The position numbers and the translations under genes were made by a program. From Planctomycetaceae bacterium (GTDB taxonomy: Bacteria; Planctomycetota; Planctomycetia; Pirellulales; Thermoguttaceae), in contig JAIRYX010000505.1 in the NCBI GenBank assembly GCA_031267635.1, positions 1 through 24,668 on the forward strand: a stretch of DNA of 24,668 bases, read 5' to 3'. Numbering within the stretch: the stretch's first letter is position 1; each line of letters opens with the position of its first letter. Below the pieces are notes generated by a model. That model ran no database searches and was not told the DNA's origin. It was given only the letters and a program-made list of their open reading frames with translations. Below are positions 6,603 to 14,849 of the stretch, one piece after another.

Positions 6603-8387
6603 ATGACCGATTATTTTTTTGATCCGGCGTTGCGTGCGAAAGTCGAATCGCTGTTGTTACCTGATATTCAGACGCCGGGGCAGTATATCGGCGGCGAGCC
6701 GGGAAGTATTGTCAAGCGTGCCGATGCGGTGCGTGGGCGATTTTGTTTTGCGTTTCCCGATTTATACACGATCGGCATGAGCAATTACGCCTTGCAGCTT
6801 CTTTACGCTATGATGAATCGTCGCGACGATTGGGCGTGCGAGCGAGTTTTTTGTCCGTTGCCGGATATGGAAGCGATTTTACGGCGGAACAATCTGCCGC
6901 TTTATTCCTTGGAAACATTTTCGCCGCTTGATTGTTTTGACGTTCTCGGCTTTACCCTGCAATACGAACTCTGTTACACGAACATTCTGACAATACTTGA
7001 ACTCGGACGTGTGCCGATTCACAGCGAAGAACGCACGGCGCAGCATCCGCTTGTCATTGCGGGCGGACCGTCGGCGTGTAATCCCGAACCGCTTGCGAAA
7101 TTTATTGATTTGTTTGTTATCGGCGACGGCGAGGAAAGTTTGCCGAAGATTTGCGACGCATGGTTAGAGCTGAAACAATCGCGTTGTTTGCGTCGCGAGG
7201 CGTTGCTCGAATTGGCGAAGCAGTTTCCCTATGTTTATGTGCCGCAATTTTATCAACAGGAAATCTATAACGACAACCGCGCCGGAACGCCGTATCCGTT
7301 AGAAAAAGGTGTGCCGGAAACGATCCAACGCGCGGTCGTGGCGGACATCAACGCTTATCCGACGCCGACAAATCCGATATTGCCGTTTATTGAAAGCGTG
7401 CAAGACCGAATTTCAGTAGAAATTATGCGAGGATGTCCCGGCGGTTGCAAATTTTGTCAAAGTTCGCCGATGAAACGTCCGATTCGCACACGTCCGGTAG
7501 AGGCTATTGTCCGCGCAGCGCGGGATGCTTGTCTTATAACCGGCGTGCGCGATGTTTCGCTTTTATCACTGTCGTCCAGCGATTACCCGCAATTTGATGA
7601 GTTAATGCTCAAACTTCGCGAGACGTTAACGCCGCTCGGAATTTCGATTGCCGTACCAAGTTTGCGGGTCAATCATCAATTATCCGATGTGACGCGGGCG
7701 TTGACAACAGAACGTTCTTCGGGAATTACTATTGCGCCGGAAGCCGCGTTAGATGAAATGCGGCGTCGGATATTTAAGCAAGTGACCAACGACGACTTAA
7801 TTGCCGGATGCTGCAGCGCGTTTGAGAACGGTTTTTCGCGGGTCAAAATGTATTTTATGTGCGGACTTCCCGAAGAAACCGAGGCGGACATTGACGGTAT
7901 TGTGTCGTTGTCGCAGGAAATCGCGTATCTCGGAAAATCCGTTTTGAAACGTTTTCCGTCCATTGTTGCCAGCGTTTCCAATTTTATTCCGAAACCGCAA
8001 ACGCCGTTTCAGCGAAATGCGATGCAGACTCGCGAGTATTTTACGGAAGTCCACCGTCGTTTGCGGACGGCAAAGCATGTCGGTGCGGTGCAAGTCAAAT
8101 ATCACGGTCTCGAAACGAGCATTGCCGAAGCGGTGATCTGCCGAGGCGACCGGCGGATGTGCAACGTCATTGAAACGGCGTGGCGAAACGGTGCGCGTTT
8201 AGATGCGTGGCGAGAACATTTTCGACCGGACGTCTGGCACAACGCATTAGCGTCGCATAACATTCCGGTTGACACGGCAGTACATACGCCGTACAACGAT
8301 TCCGCCGAACTTCCCTGGGAACATATTACGTCTAAACCGTATAAAATGGGGGTTGATTGTCTTTGTGATGTTTTGGGCAACCGCTAA
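6603..8387 (+). CDS. B12-binding/radical SAM protein, TIGR03960 type
   Basis: The protein has 594 residues. The N-terminal ~230 residues resemble a cobalamin-binding-like domain (VRGRFCFAFPDLYTIGMSNYALQ; LVIAGGPSACNPEP; FVIGDGEESLP). The radical SAM core carries the cluster motif CxxxCxxC at C278, C282 and C285 (MRGCPGGCKFCQ). Family knowledge: this part is usually fused to a TIGR03936/DUF2344 domain in proteins of over 800 residues. Here the chain ends at 594 with VDCLCDVLGNR, so the second domain is absent or encoded elsewhere. The substrate is uncharacterised as far as I know. ATG 6603 begins MTDYFFD; no good Shine-Dalgarno is visible. Confidence 0.88.
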   Translation: MTDYFFDPALRAKVESLLLPDIQTPGQYIGGEPGSIVKRADAVRGRFCFAFPDLYTIGMSNYALQLLYAMMNRRDDWACERVFCPLPDMEAILRRNNLPLYSLETFSPLDCFDVLGFTLQYELCYTNILTILELGRVPIHSEERTAQHPLVIAGGPSACNPEPLAKFIDLFVIGDGEESLPKICDAWLELKQSRCLRREALLELAKQFPYVYVPQFYQQEIYNDNRAGTPYPLEKGVPETIQRAVVADINAYPTPTNPILPFIESVQDRISVEIMRGCPGGCKFCQSSPMKRPIRTRPVEAIVRAARDACLITGVRDVSLLSLSSSDYPQFDELMLKLRETLTPLGISIAVPSLRVNHQLSDVTRALTTERSSGITIAPEAALDEMRRRIFKQVTNDDLIAGCCSAFENGFSRVKMYFMCGLPEETEADIDGIVSLSQEIAYLGKSVLKRFPSIVASVSNFIPKPQTPFQRNAMQTREYFTEVHRRLRTAKHVGAVQVKYHGLETSIAEAVICRGDRRMCNVIETAWRNGARLDAWREHFRPDVWHNALASHNIPVDTAVHTPYNDSAELPWEHITSKPYKMGVDCLCDVLGNR

Positions 8388-8539
8388 CCAACTCCATCAA
8401 ATTTTCAATCATTCAATAGTTACCTTATGCAAACTTTCAGCCGTTTTTTACGGAACTTCGGGTTAATGTGTTCCTCAATGCCGTCTCATGAAAGATTTTG
8501 TCAAACAAATTGCCGCCCGATTATTTTACACTTTGTCTT

Positions 8540-8568
8540 TGACATAAATTCGCTTCTATTGTACAATG
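8540..8568 (+). promoter_or_regulatory. Sigma-70-like promoter for gatC
   Basis: TTGACA (8540-8545), a 17-bp spacer and TACAAT (8563-8568) form a near-consensus promoter. Transcription would start about 8575, 55 bp before the gatC ATG. Confidence 0.8.
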
Positions 8569-8630
8569 AGAGCTGAAATGACAATGTTTTCCGACTACCA
8601 AAAAATAAAAATTACTACAATAAATCAACA

Positions 8631-8921
8631 ATGAAAACGATTACTCAAGAGGAAATTCTGAAAATTTCAATGCTTGCTCGGCTTCATCCTACGCAGGAAG
8701 AAGCAGTTCGGGCGGCGCAAGATTTGCAGCAAGTGCTAAATTACGTGGAACTTCTGAACGAAGTCAATACGCAAAATGTCGAGCCGATGACACGAGTAAT
8801 TGACGAAATGAACTGTTTCCGAAACGACGTAAATATCACGTCCATGCCACGCGATTCTGCTATGAACATCGCGTCTAAAACAGACGGCGAATACTTTCTT
8901 GTTCCGCCGGTTTTGGAATGA
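8631..8921 (+). CDS. gatC: Asp/Glu-tRNA(Asn/Gln) amidotransferase subunit GatC
   Basis: GatC wraps around GatA and GatB in the complex that converts Glu-tRNA(Gln) (and Asp-tRNA(Asn)) to the amidated form. The 96 residues show the family layout: an N-terminal helix (TQEEILKISMLARL), a coiled helix (LQQVLNYVELLNEVNTQNVEPM), and the C-terminal peptide EYFLVPPVLE matching the usual YFxVPxVxE. The length is typical. It has its own promoter at 8540-8568 and stands alone; gatA and gatB are not adjacent. The dehydrogenase gene 184 bp downstream has its own promoter too. Confidence 0.95.
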   Translation: MKTITQEEILKISMLARLHPTQEEAVRAAQDLQQVLNYVELLNEVNTQNVEPMTRVIDEMNCFRNDVNITSMPRDSAMNIASKTDGEYFLVPPVLE

Positions 8922-8927
8922 CCTTAA

Positions 8928-8979
8928 ATGAACGATAATCGCTGTCTTAAAAAACGAGTTTTCAAGTGGGAGGAGTATA
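8928..8979 (+). repeat. Right-half copy of the ~118-bp element
   Basis: ATGAACGATAATCGCTGTCTTAA...TTCAAGTGGGAGGAGTATA matches the right part of 5337-5454 and 11485-11605. It lies just after gatC. Confidence 0.55.
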
Positions 8980-8991
8980 ATTATTTCATCC

Positions 8992-9019
8992 TTGCAGATT
9001 ACCGGCTGTCGCGTATAAT
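8992..9019 (+). promoter_or_regulatory. Sigma-70-like promoter for the dehydrogenase gene
   Basis: TTGCAG (8992-8997), a 16-bp spacer and a consensus TATAAT (9014-9019) would give a leader of about 80 nt before ATG 9106. Confidence 0.65.
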
Positions 9020-9105
9020 AATGTGTTTGTCTTTAAGCAAAGAACGATTACGCCGAGAGTGCGGCGGAAAATTTGAGAATTTAACTTGAAAGGTTGTAGT
9101 TGTAA

Positions 9106-10170
9106 ATGTCTGACATTCTTAAGCTCGCGGTAATTGGTGGCGACGGAACTGGTCCCGAAGTGGCATGTGAAGGTTTGAAAGTTTTAAACGCGGTTGGGAA
9201 ACTTGAAGGTTTTTCGGTTGATGCGACGAAATTTGACCTTGGCGGAGATCGTTATCTGAAAACCGGAAAAATTCTGACAGAAGAAGATATTGAGCAATTG
9301 AGCGGTTTTACGTCAATTTTGCTCGGCGCAATCGGACATCCTGACGTTACGCCCGGAATTCTCGAAAAAGGGATTTTGTTGGCTCTTCGTTTTCGTTTCG
9401 ATCAATACATCAATTTGCGACCTGTCAAACTTTTTCCCGGCGTGGAAACACCACTCAAAAATAAAACACCGGATGATATTGATTTTGTCGTTATTCGTGA
9501 AAACACAGAAGATATGTACGCCGGAGTCGGTGGATTTATGCACAAAGGCACACCGCAGGAAGTCGCTACGCAAACGGCGATTTACACTCGCAAAGGAACA
9601 GAGCGCTGGCTTCGCTGGTCGTTTGAATACACGCGCAAACGCAATCGCCGAAAACATCTCACTCTGGTCGGAAAGACAAACGTGCTGACTTACGGACACG
9701 ATTTGATTTATCGAACATTCAAGGAAATCTCGCAAGAATATCCCGATATTGAAACCGATTACAATAACGTGGACGCTTGTTGTATGTGGATGGTCAAGAA
9801 CCCGGAATATTACGACGTGATTGCCACAACAAATATGTTCGGCGACATCATTACTGACATGGCGGGAATTATACAAGGCGGTATGGGTGTTGCGGCGGGC
9901 GGAAATATCAATCCCGAACCGGGCGGCGTCAGTATGTTTGAACCAATGGGCGGAAGTGCGCCGAAATACACCGGTAAAAATGTTATCAATCCGATTGCGA
10001 CCATTAGCGCGGCGGCGATGCTGTTGGAAAACGCCGGTTACCCGAAAGCGTCGGAGCGTGTGATGAAAGCGATTGTCGCCGCGACAGGAACAAAAATGAA
10101 AAGCCAGGCGGCAGGCAAAATGGGTTACAGCACGACAGAAATCGGCGACTTGATTTGTGAATTGTTGTAA
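9106..10170 (+). CDS. Isocitrate/isopropylmalate dehydrogenase family protein
   Basis: This is a 354-residue NAD(P)-dependent beta-decarboxylating dehydrogenase. Substrate-binding arginines are visible at R95 (LLALRFRFD), R105 (NLRPVKL) and R131 (RENTEDMYAG), with catalytic Y138 and K190 (GKTNVL). Metal-binding aspartates are D223, D247 and D251 (NMFGDIITDMAG), and the cofactor loop is GGSAPKYTGKNVINP (282-296). The segment EKGILLALRFRFDQYINLRPVKL is closer to isopropylmalate/tartrate-type members than to large isocitrate dehydrogenases, so 3-isopropylmalate dehydrogenase (leucine synthesis) is the leading guess. No leu or TCA gene is adjacent to decide. Start ATG 9106 is preceded by GAAAGG. 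A strong terminator follows at 10228. Confidence 0.88.
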   Translation: MSDILKLAVIGGDGTGPEVACEGLKVLNAVGKLEGFSVDATKFDLGGDRYLKTGKILTEEDIEQLSGFTSILLGAIGHPDVTPGILEKGILLALRFRFDQYINLRPVKLFPGVETPLKNKTPDDIDFVVIRENTEDMYAGVGGFMHKGTPQEVATQTAIYTRKGTERWLRWSFEYTRKRNRRKHLTLVGKTNVLTYGHDLIYRTFKEISQEYPDIETDYNNVDACCMWMVKNPEYYDVIATTNMFGDIITDMAGIIQGGMGVAAGGNINPEPGGVSMFEPMGGSAPKYTGKNVINPIATISAAAMLLENAGYPKASERVMKAIVAATGTKMKSQAAGKMGYSTTEIGDLICELL

Positions 10171-10227
10171 TACGGTTTTTATGTTCCTTACGCTTTAAAT
10201 ATGGACTGAATAGTTACATCAAATCTT

Positions 10228-10269
10228 TGAAGAAACAAGCAGAAGGCGACGCTTGTTTCTTCATTTTTT
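10228..10269 (+). terminator. Rho-independent terminator after the dehydrogenase gene
   Basis: A 13-bp stem (TGAAGAAACAAGC / GCTTGTTTCTTCA) with a 10-nt loop is followed directly by TTTTTT. It lies 58 bp after the stop codon. Confidence 0.88.
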
Positions 10270-10396
10270 CGCACGAATGACAATGTTCGGGTTTATCCGA
10301 CAAGCTTTACTCTATACTTTTTCTAAAAAATTTTCGTGCCAAACTCCGTGGGAAATAAAAATTTCGTTTGAGTATTTAGAATTTTTTTGATTTTTA

Positions 10397-11455
10397 ATGA
10401 ACGACCTTACAAAAAACTATTTTCGCTCGACTCAAGGACGCTTGATTCTGTTATTTCTGGCGATGGTTTTACTGCCGATTGTCCTTTGCGTTTCGATTAC
10501 GGTGGGAGCGGCGGCGGTTCCGTTGCGCGACACAATCGCCGTTTTCTTGGGATGGGAAACGGAAGAGCGTTTCGTGCGCATTATTATGAATATCCGATTG
10601 CCTCAAACTCTTGCGGCGATTCTTGCCGGGGCGGGACTCGCTATTTCCGGCGCAACAATGCAAAGCGTTTTGCGGAATCCGCTCTGTTCGCCGTTTACGT
10701 TAGGAATTTCCAGTGCGGCGGCATTCGGCGCAGCGTTAACGCTTTTGTTCGGCGGCGGAAAAATTGTCTCGCAAGACAATACGCTTATTCATCCCGGTAT
10801 GCCGCAAAGTATGATTTCGCTCGGCGCATTCTTTGCGTGCCTTATCACCAGTGCGGTGATTCTCGCGCTTGCCCGATTGCGCGGCTCTCGCTCGGAAACA
10901 ATCATTTTGCTTGGCGTCGCGTTCAGTTCGCTGTTTTCCGCCGGTTTAATGTTTTTACAATATTTTGCCGACGAATCGCGGCTCGCGGCGATTGTGTACT
11001 GGACATTCGGCGATACCGCCCGCGCCACATGGAATATGATTCTGCTATTGAGCGTTTGCATTGTTCCTGTTTCCGCTTATTTCCTTTCGCAATCGTGGAA
11101 CTACAACGCATTGATTTTCGGCGAAGAAACTGCATTGGGACTTGGCGTTCCGGTACGCCGTGTGCGGATATTGACGATGATTTTGTCGTCGCTGCTGACG
11201 GCATTGTTAGTTTCGGTTCTCGGTATTATTGGATTTGTCGGGTTAGTTATACCGCATCTTGCCCGGCTGTGTGTCGGTTCGGATCATCGCTTTTTACTGC
11301 CGTTTTCGTTGGTTTCCGGCGCACTTTTACTTTTAACCGCCGATTTATTTGCCCGATTGATTCTCGCTCCGCGTATTCTTCCGGTTTCTATTTTAACCGC
11401 ATTTATCGGCGTTCCGGTGTTCCTCTCTTTGCTACTCGGAAAACGAGGAATATGA
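10397..11455 (+). CDS. FecCD-type iron-siderophore/metal ABC transporter permease
   Basis: The 352-residue polytopic membrane protein has the expected ~9-10 hydrophobic segments. FecCD landmarks are present: RLPQTLAAILAGAGLAISGATMQSVLRNPLCSPFTLGISSAAAFGA (68-113), an FGEETALGLGVPV coupling-loop region (~241-253), GFVGLVIPHLARL (~276-288) and a C-terminal GVPVFLSLLLGKRG. It would form the import channel for ferric-siderophore, haem or cobalamin together with an ATPase and a binding protein. Neither partner gene follows; downstream is repeat sequence. ATG 10397 gives a short charged N-terminus before the first helix. Confidence 0.93.
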   Translation: MNDLTKNYFRSTQGRLILLFLAMVLLPIVLCVSITVGAAAVPLRDTIAVFLGWETEERFVRIIMNIRLPQTLAAILAGAGLAISGATMQSVLRNPLCSPFTLGISSAAAFGAALTLLFGGGKIVSQDNTLIHPGMPQSMISLGAFFACLITSAVILALARLRGSRSETIILLGVAFSSLFSAGLMFLQYFADESRLAAIVYWTFGDTARATWNMILLLSVCIVPVSAYFLSQSWNYNALIFGEETALGLGVPVRRVRILTMILSSLLTALLVSVLGIIGFVGLVIPHLARLCVGSDHRFLLPFSLVSGALLLLTADLFARLILAPRILPVSILTAFIGVPVFLSLLLGKRGI

Positions 11456-11484
11456 CTTTAGAACGATAACTTCCCTGTTATCAA

Positions 11485-11605
11485 CTCCTCACACTTTAAC
11501 ATTCGCCTTTCATCAAAAAAGGGACAGTAGGGATAAAAGAGACGTAAGGGACAGATGAACGAATGAATATTGTTTAAAAAACGCAACTTCAAGTGGGGGA
11601 AGTAT
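11485..11605 (+). repeat. ~118-bp MITE-like element, copy 2
   Basis: It shares TTTCATCAAAAAAGGGA, GATGAACGA and the right end TTCAAGTGGGGGAAGTATA with 5337-5454. It follows the permease gene by 30 bp. The rest of 11606-11848 contains no supported gene; short open stretches there could be eroded coding sequence. Confidence 0.5.
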
Positions 11606-11848
11606 ATCTTGAAAGTTGAGGTAGATTTTACTGATTCGGTCAACTCGGAATCTATGAAACGCTTGATGGATTAACTTCGCAAAGTTCATGCCATACAAAA
11701 AAATCCTTAACGTGAAACCTGCTGACTGCTGAAACAAGTCCCTGCTTTCGAGGTCAACAAAATCGCCAAACATCTCAAAGAGCAACTCCTCCCCTCAATG
11801 CAAAATTTCATGCTCCTTTGCTGATTTCCGATGTTCGCCACATTCCGC

Positions 11849-12340
11849 TCACGCTTTTCTATCCATGAGCGACCCGCCGGTAGTTCCGATATTTTTGCTG
11901 TGATTGCGCGTGTAAGTGGGGCGCGGCTGTCCGCGTGCGGCGATGATGTCGAGCATTTGCGAAATGTGCAGTAAGCCGCGCTGTGTGACGACCCAATTAG
12001 TGATGTTATGCTGCCGCAAGAGCGACGATTGATATTGTGTTGTGCGGAATATCCGCCAAAATTCCTCGTCCTGATCCGGCACAACCGCCCGTGCGAGCAT
12101 TCCGACCGATTCCGACGGCAACCCTTCCGCCGCCGCGTCTTGCAGTAGTTTTTGTCGTTCCGCAAGACATTGTTGCAGCGTTTCCGCCGCCTGCCGCTCT
12201 TGCGGAATCATCGTTTCAATTGCCGTCAAATCGTTTGCCGCAAACAACGATTGTTTCCGCTCCAGTAGCGTTATCGTTTCTTGTTGCGCCGACAGCAAGC
12301 TTTTCAAAAATTTTGATAATTGGTGTTGCCAATGTTCCAT
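11849..12340 (-). CDS. flgN: Flagellar export chaperone FlgN
   Basis: FlgN is the cytoplasmic chaperone for the hook-filament junction proteins FlgK and FlgL. The 163-residue protein is almost entirely helical with a long coiled-coil-like N-terminal region (LLSAQQETITLLERKQSLFAANDLTAIETMIPQERQAAETLQQC). The C-terminus GGSLMDRKA resembles the GGSLVDxxA-type ending seen in FlgN proteins. It lies 76 bp downstream of the rod-binding protein gene on the same strand, as in other flagellar clusters. FlgM and FlgK, the usual next genes, are not in the window. ATG 12340 has no clear Shine-Dalgarno. Confidence 0.82.
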   Translation of the reverse strand: MEHWQHQLSKFLKSLLSAQQETITLLERKQSLFAANDLTAIETMIPQERQAAETLQQCLAERQKLLQDAAAEGLPSESVGMLARAVVPDQDEEFWRIFRTTQYQSSLLRQHNITNWVVTQRGLLHISQMLDIIAARGQPRPTYTRNHSKNIGTTGGSLMDRKA

Positions 12341-12416
12341 GGAAATTCAAACTGAAAGTGTTGTAGGGAGATGAGCGACGAATAAAAGGAAAGAGACTTC
12401 AATCATTTTGTATCTT

Positions 12417-12743
12417 TTAGCTTCTTCGCATTGTGATTAACTTAAACATCGGATCGCTGACCGTGCGGGACGACGCTTCGGTGACGCGATCCACTAATTG
12501 CTGGTCGAGCTGTTGTTGGAAAATTTCTTCCGCGCGTCCGCCGTCGAAATATGCCGGCTTCTGTTGCGTTTGACGCATCGATTTCAGCATTTGTCCATAT
12601 AACGTCGTGCCGACAAATTGATGAAACACTTTGCGGAACTCTTCTTTATCCGCGTTTTTGGAAACGTCCGGCGCGTCCGGCGTTTTTTCCGCCAGCGGTA
12701 ATGTTTTCAGCGTGTCGGATAATGGCATGATGGAATTTATCAT
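12417..12743 (-). CDS. flgJ: FlgJ-type rod-binding protein (no muramidase domain)
   Basis: The 108 residues hold only the rod-binding domain that caps the growing flagellar rod in the periplasm. Diagnostic stretch: FRKVFHQFVGTTLYGQMLKSMRQTQQKPAYFDGGRAEEIFQQQLDQQL (36-83), matching the F...Q.LY..Ml..mr........gg...e.f...ld..l pattern. The C-terminal peptidoglycan hydrolase domain of enterobacterial FlgJ is absent, which is common outside gammaproteobacteria. ATG 12743 is listed; an ATG five codons later (MPLSD) is an alternative. It sits between flgI and flgN on the same strand. Confidence 0.85.
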   Translation of the reverse strand: MINSIMPLSDTLKTLPLAEKTPDAPDVSKNADKEEFRKVFHQFVGTTLYGQMLKSMRQTQQKPAYFDGGRAEEIFQQQLDQQLVDRVTEASSRTVSDPMFKLITMRRS

Positions 12744-12909
12744 TGTTTTTCTTTCATTTGAAGTATTAGGTGTTGATTGCCGGTTGGCTTGTCAAGTATA
12801 TAGGAAAACATAGCAAATCAACGCCGGAACCTAAAAGCATTTCATTGAATATCTCATGTTACGCGATGCTAATTAAACAAGCCATCAAAATAAACTCTTT
12901 GTCTAATCC

Positions 12910-13035
12910 AAAGCGTCCGGGTTATAATCCAAAGCCGTTGGCTCATGAGCCGGAGCCGTTCGGACAAGTCCGAAAACTGTTCGGACAAGTCCGAAAGCCG
13001 CTGGGACAAGTCCCGGAGCCGTTGGTGTGTTTCCC
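12910..13035. repeat. 21-bp tandem repeat array with palindromic cores
   Basis: There are six 21-bp units at 12910, 12931, 12952, 12973, 12994 and 13015. Each has a conserved AAGCCGTT-like part and a palindromic core: GGCTCATGAGCC, CGGACAAGTCCG (twice) and GGGACAAGTCCC. Where one arm changes, the other changes to match. The array reads through as heptapeptide repeats on both strands (for example EPEPFGQ VRKLFGQ), but no start or Shine-Dalgarno supports a gene. It lies in the 523-bp gap between flgI and the rod-binding gene. Confidence 0.8.
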
Positions 13036-13249
13036 GAATTATTTGTATGATAACTCATGTTGCGTAGAATCTTCATTCCGTCCGAAATAGGGTGATTTAC
13101 TCCTACTCCTGTCACGCACGAGCGATTAGTATTCAAGGAGCGAAAAAACAGTTTTTCCGCCCTTGACAGGAATCATTGCGAAAAACTGCTCGTCTTCCTT
13201 TTGATCAACTTGGGATATGCTTTGACAGTTCATGCGTAACATTTGATCG

Positions 13250-13266
13250 CTCATGCGTAACATGAG
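13250..13266. repeat. 17-bp palindrome CTCATGCGTAACATGAG, copy 3
   Basis: This is an exact copy of 1242-1258, touching the flgI stop codon (13267-13269). Fragments of the same word occur at 13229-13243 and near 12852 and 13052. It may act as a small 3' hairpin for flgI. Confidence 0.65.
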
Positions 13267-14355
13267 TTAATATTTAATCACTTTCCCTTGGATGCTTCCC
13301 TGTGCGTCGAGCATTTTGATAATCGTGATAATCTCTTTGGTCGGAACATTGACCTCGTTGAGCGATTCCTGTAACGCGCGGAGTTTGATATTTTGCGTAT
13401 TCGTGCGGCGTTCTTCGGGATCAAGGTTGGTAAAACGTTCCGGCTGCGGCGGTCGCGTTCCGTCCAACATGGGAATCGTAATTGTCATTCCGCCATGCGT
13501 TACGGTTGTCGGCAGAATTTCCACATCCGCGTCAATCGCCACGCTTGGCGCGTTTTCGTTGATAATCACTGTCGGGATTCGCGGGACGTCGGTAAGCGGT
13601 AAATTTAATATGTCTGCAAGAAACGTCACCGGATTGGCAATCTCTTCCGGAGGCAAAGGAATCGTCACATTGTTTTGATTGATCGCTTTGGCTTTCATGT
13701 TCTTGAATTTCATGGAGTCGTTGTTAATGGCTTCTTCAATTGCGCGCGCCATTGAAAAATTGGCATACTGTTCGTCAATTACCAGCGTGATAATGCCGTC
13801 CTGAACGTAAGGATTGAAGAAATCGTCTTCCAATCGGCAACCGTCGGTGATCCGTCCGCGATTTGGCTGTTCCTTGTTTTCGAGAACAATGCTGCCGCTT
13901 GCCTGTGCGTAAACAATTGTTTCCAGGGGATTTGGCGATGGTCTCGGTCCAATCATTGAGGTCAACCATAACTGTCCGCCTTCAAGTGACGACGCATTTC
14001 CCAACGCTGCAACTTGGCAATCAAGCAATGTTCCTTCCCGCGCGCCGGAACTCGGTACTGTCGCCGTCACGGAAACCATCGCCGCGTTTTTCACGTTGAA
14101 CATGTCTTGAATCGTCGCCGTGCTATGTCCGCAAAGTTCTAGCATCCGCAACAAACTATTGCCGGATTCACGAAAACTACGGATTTTATCGCCCGTTCCT
14201 CTTAAACCGACAACAATTCCGAAACCCTGCAGCGTGTTGGGCTCCTGCCCTTTGACATGCGATACTGTCCCGATTGTCAACTCGGCAAAAACATTCGTGA
14301 TGCACAATCCGATAAGCCAGCTCGCCAGCCCGAAAATGAAAAATATTCGTTTCAT
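13267..14355 (-). CDS. flgI: Flagellar P-ring protein FlgI
   Basis: FlgI forms the periplasmic P ring around the rod in the peptidoglycan layer. The 362-residue precursor starts with a signal peptide (MKRIFFIFGLASWLIGLC...VFA, ~24 residues). Family landmarks follow: GTVSHVKGQEPNTLQGFGIVVGLRGTGDK, NVKNAAMVSVTATVPSSGAREGTLLDCQVAALGNASSLEGGQL, and the C-terminal LRALQESLNEVNVPTKEIITIIKMLDAQGSIQGKVIKY. I chose ATG 14355 because AGGA lies 9 bp upstream and it starts the signal peptide directly; an ATG 12 codons upstream (14391) would add MKTFLIKNRNRV. flgA and flgH, often adjacent, are not seen; a 523-bp repeat-rich gap separates it from the rod-binding gene. Confidence 0.95.
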   Translation of the reverse strand: MKRIFFIFGLASWLIGLCITNVFAELTIGTVSHVKGQEPNTLQGFGIVVGLRGTGDKIRSFRESGNSLLRMLELCGHSTATIQDMFNVKNAAMVSVTATVPSSGAREGTLLDCQVAALGNASSLEGGQLWLTSMIGPRPSPNPLETIVYAQASGSIVLENKEQPNRGRITDGCRLEDDFFNPYVQDGIITLVIDEQYANFSMARAIEEAINNDSMKFKNMKAKAINQNNVTIPLPPEEIANPVTFLADILNLPLTDVPRIPTVIINENAPSVAIDADVEILPTTVTHGGMTITIPMLDGTRPPQPERFTNLDPEERRTNTQNIKLRALQESLNEVNVPTKEIITIIKMLDAQGSIQGKVIKY

Positions 14356-14849
14356 AACGCGATTCCTGTTTTTGATTAAAAAAGTTTTCATGGGATTCTA
14401 ATAAAAAACGCCGCCCGTAAAAAGAGCAATTTCGAGTTTTTTCTGAATTATTTCGTTTTTGGGAAGGTTATCGTGTTGAAAACGCAATAAATAACAATAA
14501 AAAAACAGGAAAATTTCAATTTGCGAAAACAAAGCAGAGAGTAGAGTTGATTTGGGTATTTTATAAATTTTAAAAATTCCTATTTTGTCGTGTATCATTT
14601 TACGTTCCTTATCGAAAAGCATGAAACAATAAGGAAATTTTCGCTGTATTGACAATTGTTTTTCAGTTATTATATTTTATTATGTACTATTTACTTGATT
14701 GGACAGGCATTTTTTCAAAAATTCATGAAAATTGAAAATAAAATTATGAAGAACCTATTTACAAAAAAACTAAATTGCTTTATAGTTGTTTGGGGAGGAG
14801 ACTCACTCACTCACTCACTCACTCACTCACTCACTCACTCACCTGCGCG
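14356..14849. other. AT-rich gene-free stretch
   Basis: I see no supported gene here. It includes a ~50-bp segment (14440-14490, TTTTTGGGAAGGTTATCGTG...GAAAACGCAATA) resembling 3455-3495, long A/T runs, and the (ACTC)n tract at its right end. Promoters for the divergent flgI gene may lie here but none is convincing. Confidence 0.5.
14801..14842 (+). repeat. (ACTC) tetranucleotide tract, ~10.5 copies
   Basis: There are 42 bp of uninterrupted ACTC repeats. It lies immediately before the LVELL codons of the DUF1559-type pseudogene, so it would fall in the first codons of that gene. Tetranucleotide tracts of this length are prone to slippage. Confidence 0.95.

Noticed and set aside
9313..9876. 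187-codon minus-strand ORF inside the dehydrogenase gene
   Set aside because: It lies wholly antisense to a well-supported enzyme gene and shows no recognisable domain.
10387..11469. 360-codon open frame overlapping the permease gene in another frame
   Set aside because: Its translation is rich in Arg, Cys and Phe with no family motif, while the frame at 10397 gives a clear FecCD permease; the long shadow results from codon bias.
11610..11848. Possible flgM or other coding remnant downstream of flgN
   Set aside because: Short open pieces exist in several frames, but none aligns convincingly with FlgM or another family.
12910..13035. CRISPR array
   Set aside because: Units are 21 bp with no unique spacers and no cas genes are present.
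12770..13136. Possible heptapeptide-repeat proteins on both strands across the 21-bp array
   Set aside because: There is no ribosome binding site, both strands are equally open because the unit is a multiple of three, and the palindromic symmetry explains the sequence better than coding.
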